64,000 nt of DNA, from positions 310,001 through 374,000 of the forward strand of contig JAXGZQ010000003.1 of NCBI GenBank assembly GCA_040776905.1. The letters run 5' to 3'. This document shows positions 9,557 through 18,464 of the stretch, in pieces. Within the stretch, counting starts at the first letter, position 1, and every line of letters starts with the position of its first letter. This DNA comes from SLHU01 sp009929975. GTDB taxonomy: Bacteria; Bacillota; Clostridia; Saccharofermentanales; UBA5734. The notes below the pieces were generated by a model. The model searched no databases. It saw only the letters and a list, made by a program, of their open reading frames with translations, and was not told where the DNA came from. A program made the position numbers and the translations under genes.

Positions 9557-10158
9557 GCTTTCGACTCCTCGGCCAACGGCGCGTCCGATTCAAAAAGAAC
9601 GCGGGCGGCGGTACGAACAAGCTGGGCCCGGTGATTGCGGACGGTCAGATCATATGTCAGATTGTCTTCAATCAAACCGCGGCGCAAGATCAGCCCGCCG
9701 CTGAAGGACCCGGCCTTTTCATCAATCGAAAACCGGCCGCCGAAAGGCGCGAGCACCTGCGGCGCAAGCGCCTGGTCCGTTTCCGAGAAACAGACCGTAC
9801 CGGTCATCCTGCCATCATCCAGTGTTTTGAGCATTTCGATATAACGCGCGATACGTTCCGGTTCATTTGCCCCGGTCAGACGTTCGACAGCCTGTTCAAT
9901 CACCTGATCGATCAGATCCTGACGAATCTGAAGGTCACTTTTCCGGCTCTCCATGGAGGCCAGACTGCGGGCCCGGTTCAGCCGGCCCCGACTGGCATCA
10001 GACGTTTCGATTTTCGCGTCTTCCAGCATCTGGCGGCCCTGGTCACGGACTGTCTGCCATTGCGACTCCGTCCTTTCTCTGGTGCGCTCCAGAATCTGGT
10101 CTGCCTGCTGGCGACCCTCTTCCAGTATCCGTTCTAAGATTGCCTGTAATCCATCCAC
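9553..10158 (-). CDS. ntpE: V-type ATPase subunit E (peripheral stalk)
   Basis: Forms the stator stalk with the NtpF-like subunit. 201 residues. The first about 110 residues are a charged helix (RILEEGRQQADQILERTRER) and the C-terminal part is a globular domain ending in a region containing LVRTAARVLF, as in other E subunits. It lies between the proteolipid gene and ntpC. Sequence conservation in this family is low, so the call leans on operon position as well as on the helix-globule layout. Confidence 0.88.
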   Translation of the reverse strand: MDGLQAILERILEEGRQQADQILERTRERTESQWQTVRDQGRQMLEDAKIETSDASRGRLNRARSLASMESRKSDLQIRQDLIDQVIEQAVERLTGANEPERIARYIEMLKTLDDGRMTGTVCFSETDQALAPQVLAPFGGRFSIDEKAGSFSGGLILRRGLIEDNLTYDLTVRNHRAQLVRTAARVLFESDAPLAEESKA

Positions 10159-10203
10159 AGTGTCCTACCCCTTTCCGATCGATCGGTTTTGGCAGCGGCC
10201 TTA

Positions 10204-10686
10204 TCAGCCGATCTGCAGAATCGACAGAACAGAAGCCAGCAGCGCGAGAATGGCATAGGTTTCAACCATAACGGACATGACCAGAGCTTTGGACTGTTCT
10301 TCCGGACGCTTGGCGACCAGTGCGACGCCGGCTTCAGCCACACGGCCCTGGTAGATGGATGAATAGTAGCCGACAACCGCGATCGGCAGGGCGGCCATCA
10401 GGTATGACAGGCCACGCTGCCAGGTGATATCCATTGATCCGCCGAGCAGACCGGACTGCATCATGATCATAAACCAGGTCAGCAGACCATAAATACCCTG
10501 TGTGCCGGGCAATGCCTGCAGAATAAGCAGTTTACCGAATTTGGACGGATCTTCTGTCAGAACACCGGCGGCCATTTCACCAACCCGGCCAACCGAGCGG
10601 GATGATCCGATACCGGGGATCAGTGCGGCCAGAGCACCAGCCAGCAGCGTCAGGGCCGGGCCGAGCAATTCAATAATTTCAATCAT
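10204..10686 (-). CDS. ntpK: V-type ATPase proteolipid subunit K, Na+-type signature
   Basis: Membrane rotor ring subunit. 160 residues with four hydrophobic segments, i.e. two fused hairpins. The ion-binding residues described for E. hirae NtpK (Leu61, Thr64, Gln65, Gln110, Glu139) can all be placed here: Leu59, Thr62 and Gln63 in LPGTQ, Gln113 in IYQGR and Glu142 in VETYA. Only the second hairpin keeps a carboxylate. From this I infer sodium rather than proton transport. The ATG has an AGGAGG site and an 85-base gap separates it from ntpI. Confidence 0.95.
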   Translation of the reverse strand: MIEIIELLGPALTLLAGALAALIPGIGSSRSVGRVGEMAAGVLTEDPSKFGKLLILQALPGTQGIYGLLTWFMIMMQSGLLGGSMDITWQRGLSYLMAALPIAVVGYYSSIYQGRVAEAGVALVAKRPEEQSKALVMSVMVETYAILALLASVLSILQIG

Positions 10687-10771
10687 TTCTTCATCCTCCT
10701 GTTAATACCGTGCGATATTGCATGTCCGGCCCGTTTCTGATTTCAGACGGCACCGTGATAAGCCATTGTGA

Positions 10772-12733
10772 TCAGGTCTTCTTTACGACATCCACATAAT
10801 TGGTCTTGAGCCGGAACGGCCGCCACATCCGTCCGCCGCCCTCGTAGAATTTTCCAAAAAACTCGACGAAATGGAGACGACTGGTATGGACATAGGCCGA
10901 AAGGGCCGAAAGAAGCAGATTGAGTGTGTGCCCGAGCAGCGCGACCACAGCGAACAACGCATAGCCGGCCGGGGTCGGTCCGAGCAGGAACCCGAGCTGG
11001 TTGACCACCATGGCGATGACGCTGGTGGCCAGAACAAGCGCGAGAATTCGGGTATAGGAAAGAATATCACTGAAATAACCGGTGATATTGTAGAGCGACA
11101 TGATACCCTTCAGCAGGCGCATGATCGGATTTTTCGCTGAGCGGCCGCCAAACAGGACCAGTACAGCCGCACCGGCGATCGCCAGGACCGGGCCGAGTGA
11201 TCCGGCAAACCCTCCCAGCATCATGCCGAGGCCGCCGATGATCAAATACCACGGAAAAATATCATACACAGCGTCCTGCCATTGTCCGGCATGGATGAGC
11301 ATATAGGCTCTGGCCGCCATACCGGCCAGGATATGCAGGACACCGAACACCATGCTCCATATCATCAGGGCCATCGGATCGTCCATCGGATTGAACCACA
11401 GAGCCGGGAAATTGATTTTCTCCAGAGAGATAATCGTCAGCATATTGCCGAAGAAGCCGCCGAAAACCACACCCCAGATCATCGAGGAAATACCGCTTAA
11501 TAACAGCATCCGGGACATTCGGGCCATCTCACCGCCGACTTTGGCCTTATAGATGAGAAACAGGCACAGCAAAGTCAGAATCAGTCCATAGCCGAGATCG
11601 CTCAGCATCATGCCGAAAAAGAAGAAAAAGAAGGGCGCCAGCAGCGGCGATGGATCGATTTCATTCGACGAAGGCGGACTGTACATCTCAACAATGACTT
11701 CATAACTTTTCGCAAAGCGTGAATTGCGGAACAGGATCGGGTACTGTTCCTTTTTGTCTGCCCGGCGACGATCCACGGCGACGACAAACCGGGATCGCAG
11801 CGACTGGTCAACCTGCTCTGAAAGATGCGCGGGAACCCAGCCCTCGAGACAGAAAGTCTGTTCCGTCATCGGCAGTCCGGCCATCGCCTGCAATTTATCC
11901 CGCCGGATCAGGCAGCTGTCATGCAGCAGTTCAAATTGCGGCAGCCAGGCCACAGCGGCCTGGTTCCGGGTATCGATGGATTCCAGTTCAGCCGCGATCT
12001 CACTGCGTCGGGCCGATGTCTGCTGATACAGTTCCTCGGGTTTTCCCTGCTGACCCTGCAAAGGCAGCGGATCAAACCCGAAACGTCGCAGCAGGGCTCT
12101 GACCAACGATTCGCGCTGACGCCAGGTGTAAACAGCGCACAGGACGCCGGATTCCGTTTCCTGGATGATTTCCAGATCGGTTTCCGGTGCTTCATCCGGC
12201 AGAGCCGCCTTGAACTCTTGTATCTGGTCCGGGGTGTCGAAGCTGCCAAGAAAAAGATGGACGGAGTCGGTGAATTGGGTCGCGAGATCAAGATCAAGCG
12301 AACGCCATGGTTCCAGTACATCCAATCGGGTCGCAACCCGGCTCAGTTCGGTCTTCAGTTGTGACTGGCGAGACTGGTTTTGCTCAAGCTGGTCGATTTT
12401 CTTAATCAGTTCAGGTTCTTCACGGTCGATATCGGCCAGCTGGTCGGTTGACACCTGCCGTTTTCCCGCAAACATCGGCTTTGAACTGCGATCAAACTGG
12501 CCCAGATAATGGATCATCTGTTCCAGTCGGCTGACCAGTTGGTCCGCCTGCTTATATTGATCATGCAAGACCGATTCACCGGCCTCAGCCGTGGTTTCAG
12601 CACCCGCTTCCACTGGTGCTGCCGCCGCGGTATCAATCTCGACCGCGCCGAGTTTCATCAGCGCGTCCATCACATCATTTTTATCATTATTAAGGCCGAC
12701 AACCGTCAGCCGATCCATGTTAACGATTGACAC
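10772..12733 (-). CDS. ntpI: V-type ATPase subunit I (a-type stator)
   Basis: Membrane stator that forms the ion half-channels next to the K ring. 653 residues: a soluble N-terminal half with coiled-coil stretches (to about residue 345), then seven or eight membrane helices. Arg562 in LSYTRILAL corresponds to the essential arginine that faces the rotor glutamate. The N-terminus MSIVNMDRLTVVGL is typical. The end of ntpF overlaps the start of this gene. Length is normal for bacterial NtpI. Confidence 0.95.
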   Translation of the reverse strand: MSIVNMDRLTVVGLNNDKNDVMDALMKLGAVEIDTAAAAPVEAGAETTAEAGESVLHDQYKQADQLVSRLEQMIHYLGQFDRSSKPMFAGKRQVSTDQLADIDREEPELIKKIDQLEQNQSRQSQLKTELSRVATRLDVLEPWRSLDLDLATQFTDSVHLFLGSFDTPDQIQEFKAALPDEAPETDLEIIQETESGVLCAVYTWRQRESLVRALLRRFGFDPLPLQGQQGKPEELYQQTSARRSEIAAELESIDTRNQAAVAWLPQFELLHDSCLIRRDKLQAMAGLPMTEQTFCLEGWVPAHLSEQVDQSLRSRFVVAVDRRRADKKEQYPILFRNSRFAKSYEVIVEMYSPPSSNEIDPSPLLAPFFFFFFGMMLSDLGYGLILTLLCLFLIYKAKVGGEMARMSRMLLLSGISSMIWGVVFGGFFGNMLTIISLEKINFPALWFNPMDDPMALMIWSMVFGVLHILAGMAARAYMLIHAGQWQDAVYDIFPWYLIIGGLGMMLGGFAGSLGPVLAIAGAAVLVLFGGRSAKNPIMRLLKGIMSLYNITGYFSDILSYTRILALVLATSVIAMVVNQLGFLLGPTPAGYALFAVVALLGHTLNLLLSALSAYVHTSRLHFVEFFGKFYEGGGRMWRPFRLKTNYVDVVKKT

Positions 12734-13049
12734 TCAGGTTCACGATCCTTTCCGCTGCCGCCCCAACGGCCGGCACCATCCGGTCTGATACGGACGCACG
12801 GATACGGTCAGCGTCTGCCTGAGACGAGGCACGGGCTGATTCTCTAATCTCCCCGGCCGCCTGTTCATCCGCAGCGGCCTGCGCTTCGGCCATCACTCTG
12901 ACATCCTGCCGAATCTGCTCAAGATACTCCGCCGTTTCCAAACGTGTTTTTTCCTGCAGTGCGTCAGCTTCCTGTTGCGCTTTTTCGATCATATCAGCGA
13001 CTTGCTGCTCCGCCTGGCGGATCTGCTCAAGGAACGTCATGTCAGTCAT
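12720..13049 (-). CDS. ntpF: V-type ATPase subunit G/H-like (ntpF in E. hirae)
   Basis: Small peripheral-stalk helix that pairs with subunit E. 109 residues from the ATG at 13049, which has a GGAGGC ribosome site; a longer reading adds 28 non-conserved residues and runs into the promoter region. The protein is almost wholly alpha-helical and rich in Ala, Glu, Gln and Arg, with QQVADMIEKAQQEADALQEK as a typical stretch. It is the first gene of the operon, exactly where ntpF lies in E. hirae. Confidence 0.85.
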   Translation of the reverse strand: MTDMTFLEQIRQAEQQVADMIEKAQQEADALQEKTRLETAEYLEQIRQDVRVMAEAQAAADEQAAGEIRESARASSQADADRIRASVSDRMVPAVGAAAERIVNLSVNR

Positions 13050-13119
13050 GAAGATGCCTCCATCGTGTTCTCTGGCTGCCAAAACATCAAATCCACGATG
13101 CCTGCAATGCCGATTTATA

Positions 13120-13148
13120 ATTATACCAAACAATCATATTTATGACCA
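13120..13148 (-). promoter_or_regulatory. Promoter of the V-ATPase operon
   Basis: Minus strand TGGTCA (13143-13148), 17-base spacer, TATAAT (13120-13125). The -10 is perfect and the -35 matches at four of six. It lies between the ABC permease stop and ntpF, giving a leader of about 65 bases. The pil operon promoter at 28537-28565 has the same two hexamers and spacing. Confidence 0.7.
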
Positions 13149-13195
13149 GTTGATTTTCCGTAACATTTCACTAATCCGTCCACTTCTCCGGACAT

Positions 13196-14872
13196 TCACT
13201 GAATCTGCTCCAAGAGCGGCCGGGCGACTTTGCGCAAGAGCTGGTGGCCGACCAGAACAAGCAGCCAGGGCAGCAGCAGAGTGAGGAGAGCCGCCGGCAT
13301 CAAGGTCAGTTCCAGACCGATCACCAGACCAAGCATCAGACCGGCCAGTAAGATTGGTACGAGCATGCCGAACAAGACATTGACATTCTGCTTGACGGCC
13401 TTCTGCTCATTATCCCAGTTCAGTTTCGGCCAGAGCAGGTCGAAATAAATCCCGGAAAGACTGCTGACCAGTATGGTTCCCGGCAAAACAGCCAACAGCA
13501 GCAAAGTATACCACCAGACCGGCCGGAGAAAGAACAGCGTGATCAGGAACATGAGCAGAACACCAACCATGCCCATCGCGGCACCGGTCAGCACTTTGGC
13601 CCAGAGCTGCCGCGTATAAGAGACCGGCAGATATTTCATGAAATAGATCAACTTGCCTTCCCGCGACAAAGCACTCGAGGAGATACCGTTCGTTCCCGTT
13701 ATGAAGCAGGCCGCGGCGACGCAGACAGCCAGAACGATTGCGGCCGTGCGGCCGCCACCGGCCAGATCAAGACTCTGAGCCATCTGGCGAATGTCCGCCA
13801 GACCATCACCGGTTGAGATCAGCGGAACCAGGAAAAAGACCGGCCAGATCAGGTTCATCAACACATTGTTCATGAAGAATATCGGCGTACGGATCAGAAT
13901 CAGCAGATCCTTGCGCATCAGAACAATAATTGACGACTGCTGGCGGCTGGACCGGCGGACTGTGTCCGTGGTCACCGCACGGCGGCGGGCGGTCGATGCG
14001 CTGAGGCCGATGACACCCTTGAAGTAGACCAGGCGGGCAACCCCCAGGGTCAGGACCAGAATGGCCGCAGTCAGCAGGATCAGCAGGAGAATCTGCAGCA
14101 GCGCGGCACCAGCCGACGGACTGGTCAGGGCGGTCACAGCGAAACGGGTACCCGGGAATACCGATGCGGCTACACTGGCTAGGCGGTCTGATCCGGTCTG
14201 GATCATCCGGGTCAGGGCGTCACCGGAAAAGCTGCCCAGAGACTGCATACCGTACATGATACCGATCGCGACTACCATACTGAGCAGACCGGAGACCATG
14301 CTGAACCGATCCTTATTCCGGGCGACCGGTGTCAGGCGCATGATCAGCATCACCAGAACAGCGGCCGTACAGAGCGGAATCAGAGGCAGCAGCAATAAAA
14401 CCAGCAGGCTGATCAGGTAGAACGTCCATGGCTGGCGGTCAAGCACCCCATAGACGATCAGAGGCGGCAGGATCATCAGCGTGACAAAAACGTATTCATA
14501 AACAGCGGTGACGATCAGTTTAGCTCCAATAATCGACTCCGGTGTCAGCGGAAGCGGTAGTAGTTTTTCTACATCACTGCTGTGATAGAAGATGCTGATG
14601 ACATAAAGCACACCGAAAAAAAACACCATCAGGACCGTCGCGCTGACAAAAAGACTGATCAGCAGGTCCTGCAGGCCGGCCGGTGCCAGAAGTCCATAGA
14701 TGAAATGAGCGCCGGCGGCGACAAGGCCGCCGAAATAGACGGCGACCAGCAGCATCAGGATCGTGTTGCCGACTTTTCCGAGAAGCTTTCGTTTCTTCCG
14801 GTTGTCGCCCGACAGGTTCATCAGACCGTTGCCGCGCATCATGGTCCAGGTCAGCAGGAAAACATGCCTCAT
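13196..14872 (-). CDS. ABC-2 type exporter permease
   Basis: Integral membrane partner of the ATPase encoded just upstream. 558 residues with about ten to twelve hydrophobic segments in two halves, split by a hydrophilic loop with Arg-rich sequence around residues 290-310 (TARRRAVTTDTVRRSSRQQS). The N-terminal HVFLLTWTMMRGNG is typical of large ABC-2 permeases from Bacillota. The start overlaps the ATPase stop as ATGA. Substrate unknown; the two-gene module fits drug, peptide or lipid export but nothing here decides it. Confidence 0.8.
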   Translation of the reverse strand: MRHVFLLTWTMMRGNGLMNLSGDNRKKRKLLGKVGNTILMLLVAVYFGGLVAAGAHFIYGLLAPAGLQDLLISLFVSATVLMVFFFGVLYVISIFYHSSDVEKLLPLPLTPESIIGAKLIVTAVYEYVFVTLMILPPLIVYGVLDRQPWTFYLISLLVLLLLPLIPLCTAAVLVMLIMRLTPVARNKDRFSMVSGLLSMVVAIGIMYGMQSLGSFSGDALTRMIQTGSDRLASVAASVFPGTRFAVTALTSPSAGAALLQILLLILLTAAILVLTLGVARLVYFKGVIGLSASTARRRAVTTDTVRRSSRQQSSIIVLMRKDLLILIRTPIFFMNNVLMNLIWPVFFLVPLISTGDGLADIRQMAQSLDLAGGGRTAAIVLAVCVAAACFITGTNGISSSALSREGKLIYFMKYLPVSYTRQLWAKVLTGAAMGMVGVLLMFLITLFFLRPVWWYTLLLLAVLPGTILVSSLSGIYFDLLWPKLNWDNEQKAVKQNVNVLFGMLVPILLAGLMLGLVIGLELTLMPAALLTLLLPWLLVLVGHQLLRKVARPLLEQIQ

Positions 14873-15630
14873 TCAAGATCACCATCCAGTCCTGCGGCCT
14901 TTTCCGGATCACGATCCACGAGTTCCAGAAACATCGACTCGAGCGAATCGCTTGACTGAAAATGGTCCCGCATCGCTGCGATGGTCCCGCAGAAGAGGAT
15001 TTTGCCGCGATCGATCACAGCCACCCGGTCGCAGACCCGCTCGGCCACATCGAGAACATGCGTCGAGAAAAAGACGGTTCGTCCTGAGTCCGCGTGCTGA
15101 CGCATCATCTCCTTGAGCTGGTAGGAGGAACGTGGGTCCAGCCCGGTCATCGGCTCATCAAGAATCCAGACATCCGGGTGATGCAGCAGCGCGCCGATAA
15201 TCATCAGTTTCTGGCGCATGCCATGCGAAAAACTCTGAATTCGGTCGCTGAGCGCATCCTTCAGTTCAAAACGGGCAGCCATCTCCTCAATGCGGCCAGC
15301 CCGCAGCTCAGACGGCACATCATAAAGATTGCCCATGAACTGCAGATATTCCATGGCCTTGAGCCGGGGAAACACATTCGGGTCATCCGGAACATAACCG
15401 AAGGTTTTCTTCGCCTGCAGCGGATCTTTGCCAAGATCAATTCCGTTGAGCGTGATCGCTCCGCTGTCCGGGGTCAGAATACCGGTAATCATTTTGATCG
15501 TAGTCGTTTTTCCGGCACCGTTCGGTCCGAGGAAACCAAAGATCTCGCCGTTCTCCACTGTCAGGTCGATCTGATCGACCGCTTTGATTTTTCCGCCGTA
15601 GCTTTTGCTGACCTGATTCAGAACAATCAT
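14869..15630 (-). CDS. ABC transporter ATP-binding protein (exporter type)
   Basis: Cytoplasmic ATPase driving the permease downstream. 253 residues. Walker A GPNGAGKTTT near residue 35, signature FSHGMRQKL near residue 135 (an SHGM variant of LSGGQ, common in this exporter class), Walker B VWILDEPMTGLD near 157 and a switch histidine in FFSTHVLD. The ATG at 15630 has GGAGG nine bases upstream. A separate promoter may lie at the end of pheA, so the pair may or may not be read through from the aro operon. Confidence 0.9.
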   Translation of the reverse strand: MIVLNQVSKSYGGKIKAVDQIDLTVENGEIFGFLGPNGAGKTTTIKMITGILTPDSGAITLNGIDLGKDPLQAKKTFGYVPDDPNVFPRLKAMEYLQFMGNLYDVPSELRAGRIEEMAARFELKDALSDRIQSFSHGMRQKLMIIGALLHHPDVWILDEPMTGLDPRSSYQLKEMMRQHADSGRTVFFSTHVLDVAERVCDRVAVIDRGKILFCGTIAAMRDHFQSSDSLESMFLELVDRDPEKAAGLDGDLE

Positions 15631-15679
15631 GATGTCCGACCTCCGTAAGGCTGTCCGCGCAGCGATTTGATTCGCATTA

Positions 15680-15708
15680 ATCTTAATTCAGACAGCCAGT
15701 CACGTCAA
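15680..15708 (-). promoter_or_regulatory. Possible promoter of the ABC exporter
   Basis: Minus strand TTGACG (15703-15708), 17-base spacer, TAAGAT (15680-15685). The -35 overlaps the pheA stop codon. An inverted repeat with arms GACAGCC (15691-15697, within the spacer) and GGCTGTC (15649-15655) brackets the predicted start site and could be an operator. Hexamer match is moderate. Confidence 0.4.
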
Positions 15709-16859
15709 TCGACGCGTTGTTCGTGATACCATCCCAGATAGCGCAGCAGCGGCATTTCGGATTCAAGTTGATAGAGAACGGCCTGAACCGCGGCCCAGTC
15801 GTCGCGGGCGGCGGTAAAATCAAGATAAAACATGTAGGCCCAAGGCTGATCCGGATCCGGCCTTGATTGAATCCGGGTCAGATTGAGTCCGCGGTCAGCG
15901 AAGATCGCCAGGGTTGACGCGAGCGATCCGCTCTGATGCGGCAGGCGCAGAATCAGACTGATCTGGCTGGCATCGGGAGTTGTCACCATGTCGCGGCCGA
16001 CCGCGATGAAGCGCGTCTGATTATCTGCCTGGTTGCTCAGATCACGGTCAATAATCCGCAGGCCCCAGGCGTCTGCAGCGGCCCGCGATCCGATCGCCGC
16101 CAGACCGGGATCCTGACTTTCCGCGACTGTCCGGGCGGCATAGGCTGTGTTGAGCGACTCACGGGTCTTCCAGCCGGCGGCGCGAATCATGTCTGAGCAC
16201 TGGGCCAGTGCCTGAGGATGCGAAATCACGGTATGGACCGTGTGTCGTCCGGCGTTCGCGTTTCCCATCAGGACATGGCGGATCGGCAGCCGCAGGGACC
16301 GCCAGATCTTGAGATCATGCCTCAGGATCAGATCGTAGACATCGCCGACCGTCCCCGCGCTGCTGTTTTCCAGCGGCAGTACAACAACATCGGCCCGGCC
16401 ATCGCTGACCTGTTCACAGGCATCCGCCCAGGTCTCCGTCATCGTAAACGCGTGATCAGGAAAAAGAACACGCGCTGCTTCTGCTGAATAGGCACCCTCC
16501 GCGCCCTGGCACAGAACATGTAGATCCTGCGGCCACTGTGCCTGGGCATGTCCCGTCAGCGGCTCGATCAGGTGGTCTGACTCACGGGCGATCATTTCAT
16601 ATTGAACGCCACGGGACTGACGCATCAGGCAACTCATCATATTGACCGCGCGCTGCCGGTGTTCCGGCGCTACCTCAGCGGTCACTCCGGCAACCAGTTC
16701 AGCTTCCCGGACTGCGTCATACACCGGCCGGCCGGATGCCAGTTTGAGTGCACCGACCTGGGACGCGATCCGCATCCGCTGTTCAAAGAGCGCAAGAATC
16801 TGGCGGTCGGTCTGTTCGATCGCGCTGCGCAGCGCGGTCAGGTCAGGGCTTGAATTCAC
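15705..16859 (-). CDS. pheA: Bifunctional chorismate mutase/prephenate dehydratase PheA
   Basis: Turns chorismate into prephenate and then phenylpyruvate for phenylalanine. 384 residues in three parts: chorismate mutase helix bundle (about 8-90, with RSAIEQTDRQILALFEQRMR), prephenate dehydratase (about 113-292, starting CQGAEGAYS and with the catalytic TRF at 282-284), and an ACT domain (about 300-380, with an SRP variant of the ESRP motif) that would sense phenylalanine. It is the only chorismate mutase in the window, so the neighbouring TyrA depends on it. Last gene of the aro operon, overlapping aroQ as ATGA. Confidence 0.95.
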   Translation of the reverse strand: MNSSPDLTALRSAIEQTDRQILALFEQRMRIASQVGALKLASGRPVYDAVREAELVAGVTAEVAPEHRQRAVNMMSCLMRQSRGVQYEMIARESDHLIEPLTGHAQAQWPQDLHVLCQGAEGAYSAEAARVLFPDHAFTMTETWADACEQVSDGRADVVVLPLENSSAGTVGDVYDLILRHDLKIWRSLRLPIRHVLMGNANAGRHTVHTVISHPQALAQCSDMIRAAGWKTRESLNTAYAARTVAESQDPGLAAIGSRAAADAWGLRIIDRDLSNQADNQTRFIAVGRDMVTTPDASQISLILRLPHQSGSLASTLAIFADRGLNLTRIQSRPDPDQPWAYMFYLDFTAARDDWAAVQAVLYQLESEMPLLRYLGWYHEQRVD

Positions 16860-17335
16860 GTCTGATCACCTGCCCTTTCAACACCATCGACCGGGGAGAG
16901 TATCCGGCAAAGTGATTCAATCGCCAGACGATAGCTGTCCAGTCCGTGGCCGGAAATCTGCTCAGCGCAGACATCGCGGATCACCGAGTTGCGGCGGAAC
17001 GGTTCACGGCGGCTGATATCGGATATATGCAGCTCAATCACCGGGCAGCCGCACAGTTCGAGTGCATCACGCAGCGCGTAGCTGTAATGAGTCAAAGCAC
17101 CTGCATTGATGGCAATGCCGGCGATCGTGCCGAGCGCCTGCTGAATCCGGTCGATCAGCGCGCCTTCATGATTTGACTGAAAACAGACCAGATCACAGCC
17201 GTGTGCTGCCGCTGTGCGGCGCGCCAGCGCTTCCGCGTCGTCCAGAGTGAAGCGGCCGTATTGTTCCGGATCGCGCCGGCCCAGCATGTTGAGATTCGGT
17301 CCATTGATCAGGAGCAGAGGGGATTGAGGCGTCAT
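16856..17335 (-). CDS. aroQ: Type II 3-dehydroquinate dehydratase
   Basis: Third shikimate step, 3-dehydroquinate to 3-dehydroshikimate. 159 residues from the ATG at 17335, which has an AGGAAAGGA site; longer readings run into aroC. NGPNLNMLGRRDPEQYG holds the catalytic Tyr and Arg of the type II family, and VIELHISDISRREPFR matches the substrate-loop region (EVHLSN in most members). The dodecameric type II enzyme is a small flavodoxin-like fold, which agrees with the length. Confidence 0.94.
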   Translation of the reverse strand: MTPQSPLLLINGPNLNMLGRRDPEQYGRFTLDDAEALARRTAAAHGCDLVCFQSNHEGALIDRIQQALGTIAGIAINAGALTHYSYALRDALELCGCPVIELHISDISRREPFRRNSVIRDVCAEQISGHGLDSYRLAIESLCRILSPVDGVERAGDQT

Positions 17336-17357
17336 GATGGTTCCTTTCCTCATGGCT

Positions 17358-18464
17358 TCAGGTCTTGCCGGCCGGCCAGTCAGGCAGCGCGTCAAGCAGG
17401 AGATCCAGTGTGAAAACCGCGGCTGCCGCCTCGACCACCGGCAACGCGCGTGGTGCGATGCATGGGTCATGGCGGCCTTCCAGTTCGAGTGTGGCTGCCT
17501 GTCCGGTACTCAGGCGCACCGTTGTCTGCGGCTGGCTGATCGATGCCGGCGGACGAACCGCGACCCTGAACAGCAGCGGCATGCCGTTGCTGATCCCGCC
17601 CTGGATCCCACCGCTGTGATTGGTCTGGCAGAGAATTCGTCCATCGTGCAGATAAGGCGTGTCATTATACGTACTGCCCCGCATGGTACTCACCCGGAAA
17701 CCGCTGCCGAACTCAACACCCTTGACCGCAGGAATTCCAAACAGCAGGCCGGACAGTCGTGACTCCAGTCCCATGAACATCGGGTCGCCAAGGCCGGACG
17801 GCAGACCGCAGATCATCGCTTCGATCTGACCACCGACTGAGTCCCCGGCATCACGGGCCGCCAGTACGGCCTCGATCATTTTTGCGCCAGCCAGGTCATC
17901 AAGTACAGGAAACGCTTTCCCCGCCACCGCCAGATACTGATCAATCGGTGGATTGACATCATCATACGCACGGTCGCGCAGACCGTCGATTTCCAGAAGA
18001 TGAGCCGTGATGATGATGTTTCGTGGCTGCAGAATCTGGCGGCAGATTTCTCCCGCGAAAGCAAGCGGCGCTGTGATCCGCCCGGAAAAATGACCGCTGC
18101 CGCGCGGGTCCTGCCAACCGTTATATCGCGCGGCTCCTGTCATATCAGCATGGCCGGGACGCGGCAGATCCATCAGGGCCGTGTAATCCTGTGAGCGGGT
18201 ATCATGATTTCGTATCATCGCGGCCAGCGGAGTCCCGGTTGTCCGTCCCTGATAAAGGCCGGAGAGAATTTCTGATTCATCCAGTTCCAGCCGTGGCGTC
18301 GACCACGGGGTCTGGCCCGGTGCCCGGCGGGCGGCCGCCCGGTGCAGCTGTTCCAGATCGATTGGGCAGCCGGATGGCAAGCCATCCAGAACCACGCCGA
18401 TTCCCGCGCCATGCGACTCACCAAATAAGCTGATTTTCAGGCGGTTACCCCATATTGAGCTCAT
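17358..18464 (-). CDS. aroC: Chorismate synthase AroC
   Basis: Last common step, EPSP to chorismate, needing reduced FMN. 368 residues from the ATG at 18464, preceded by GGAGG at eight bases; the ORF could be extended ten codons upstream but without support. The N-terminal SIWGNRLKISLFGESHG signature is clear, and the HADMTGAARYN and GRISGR-like stretches (here GHFSGRITAPLA) follow. The start lies inside the end of aroA (20-base overlap). Confidence 0.96.
   Translation of the reverse strand: MSSIWGNRLKISLFGESHGAGIGVVLDGLPSGCPIDLEQLHRAAARRAPGQTPWSTPRLELDESEILSGLYQGRTTGTPLAAMIRNHDTRSQDYTALMDLPRPGHADMTGAARYNGWQDPRGSGHFSGRITAPLAFAGEICRQILQPRNIIITAHLLEIDGLRDRAYDDVNPPIDQYLAVAGKAFPVLDDLAGAKMIEAVLAARDAGDSVGGQIEAMICGLPSGLGDPMFMGLESRLSGLLFGIPAVKGVEFGSGFRVSTMRGSTYNDTPYLHDGRILCQTNHSGGIQGGISNGMPLLFRVAVRPPASISQPQTTVRLSTGQAATLELEGRHDPCIAPRALPVVEAAAAVFTLDLLLDALPDWPAGKT

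Noticed and set aside
13134..13195. Terminator after the ABC exporter permease
   Set aside because: Only a weak GTCC/GGAC pairing and no T-run.
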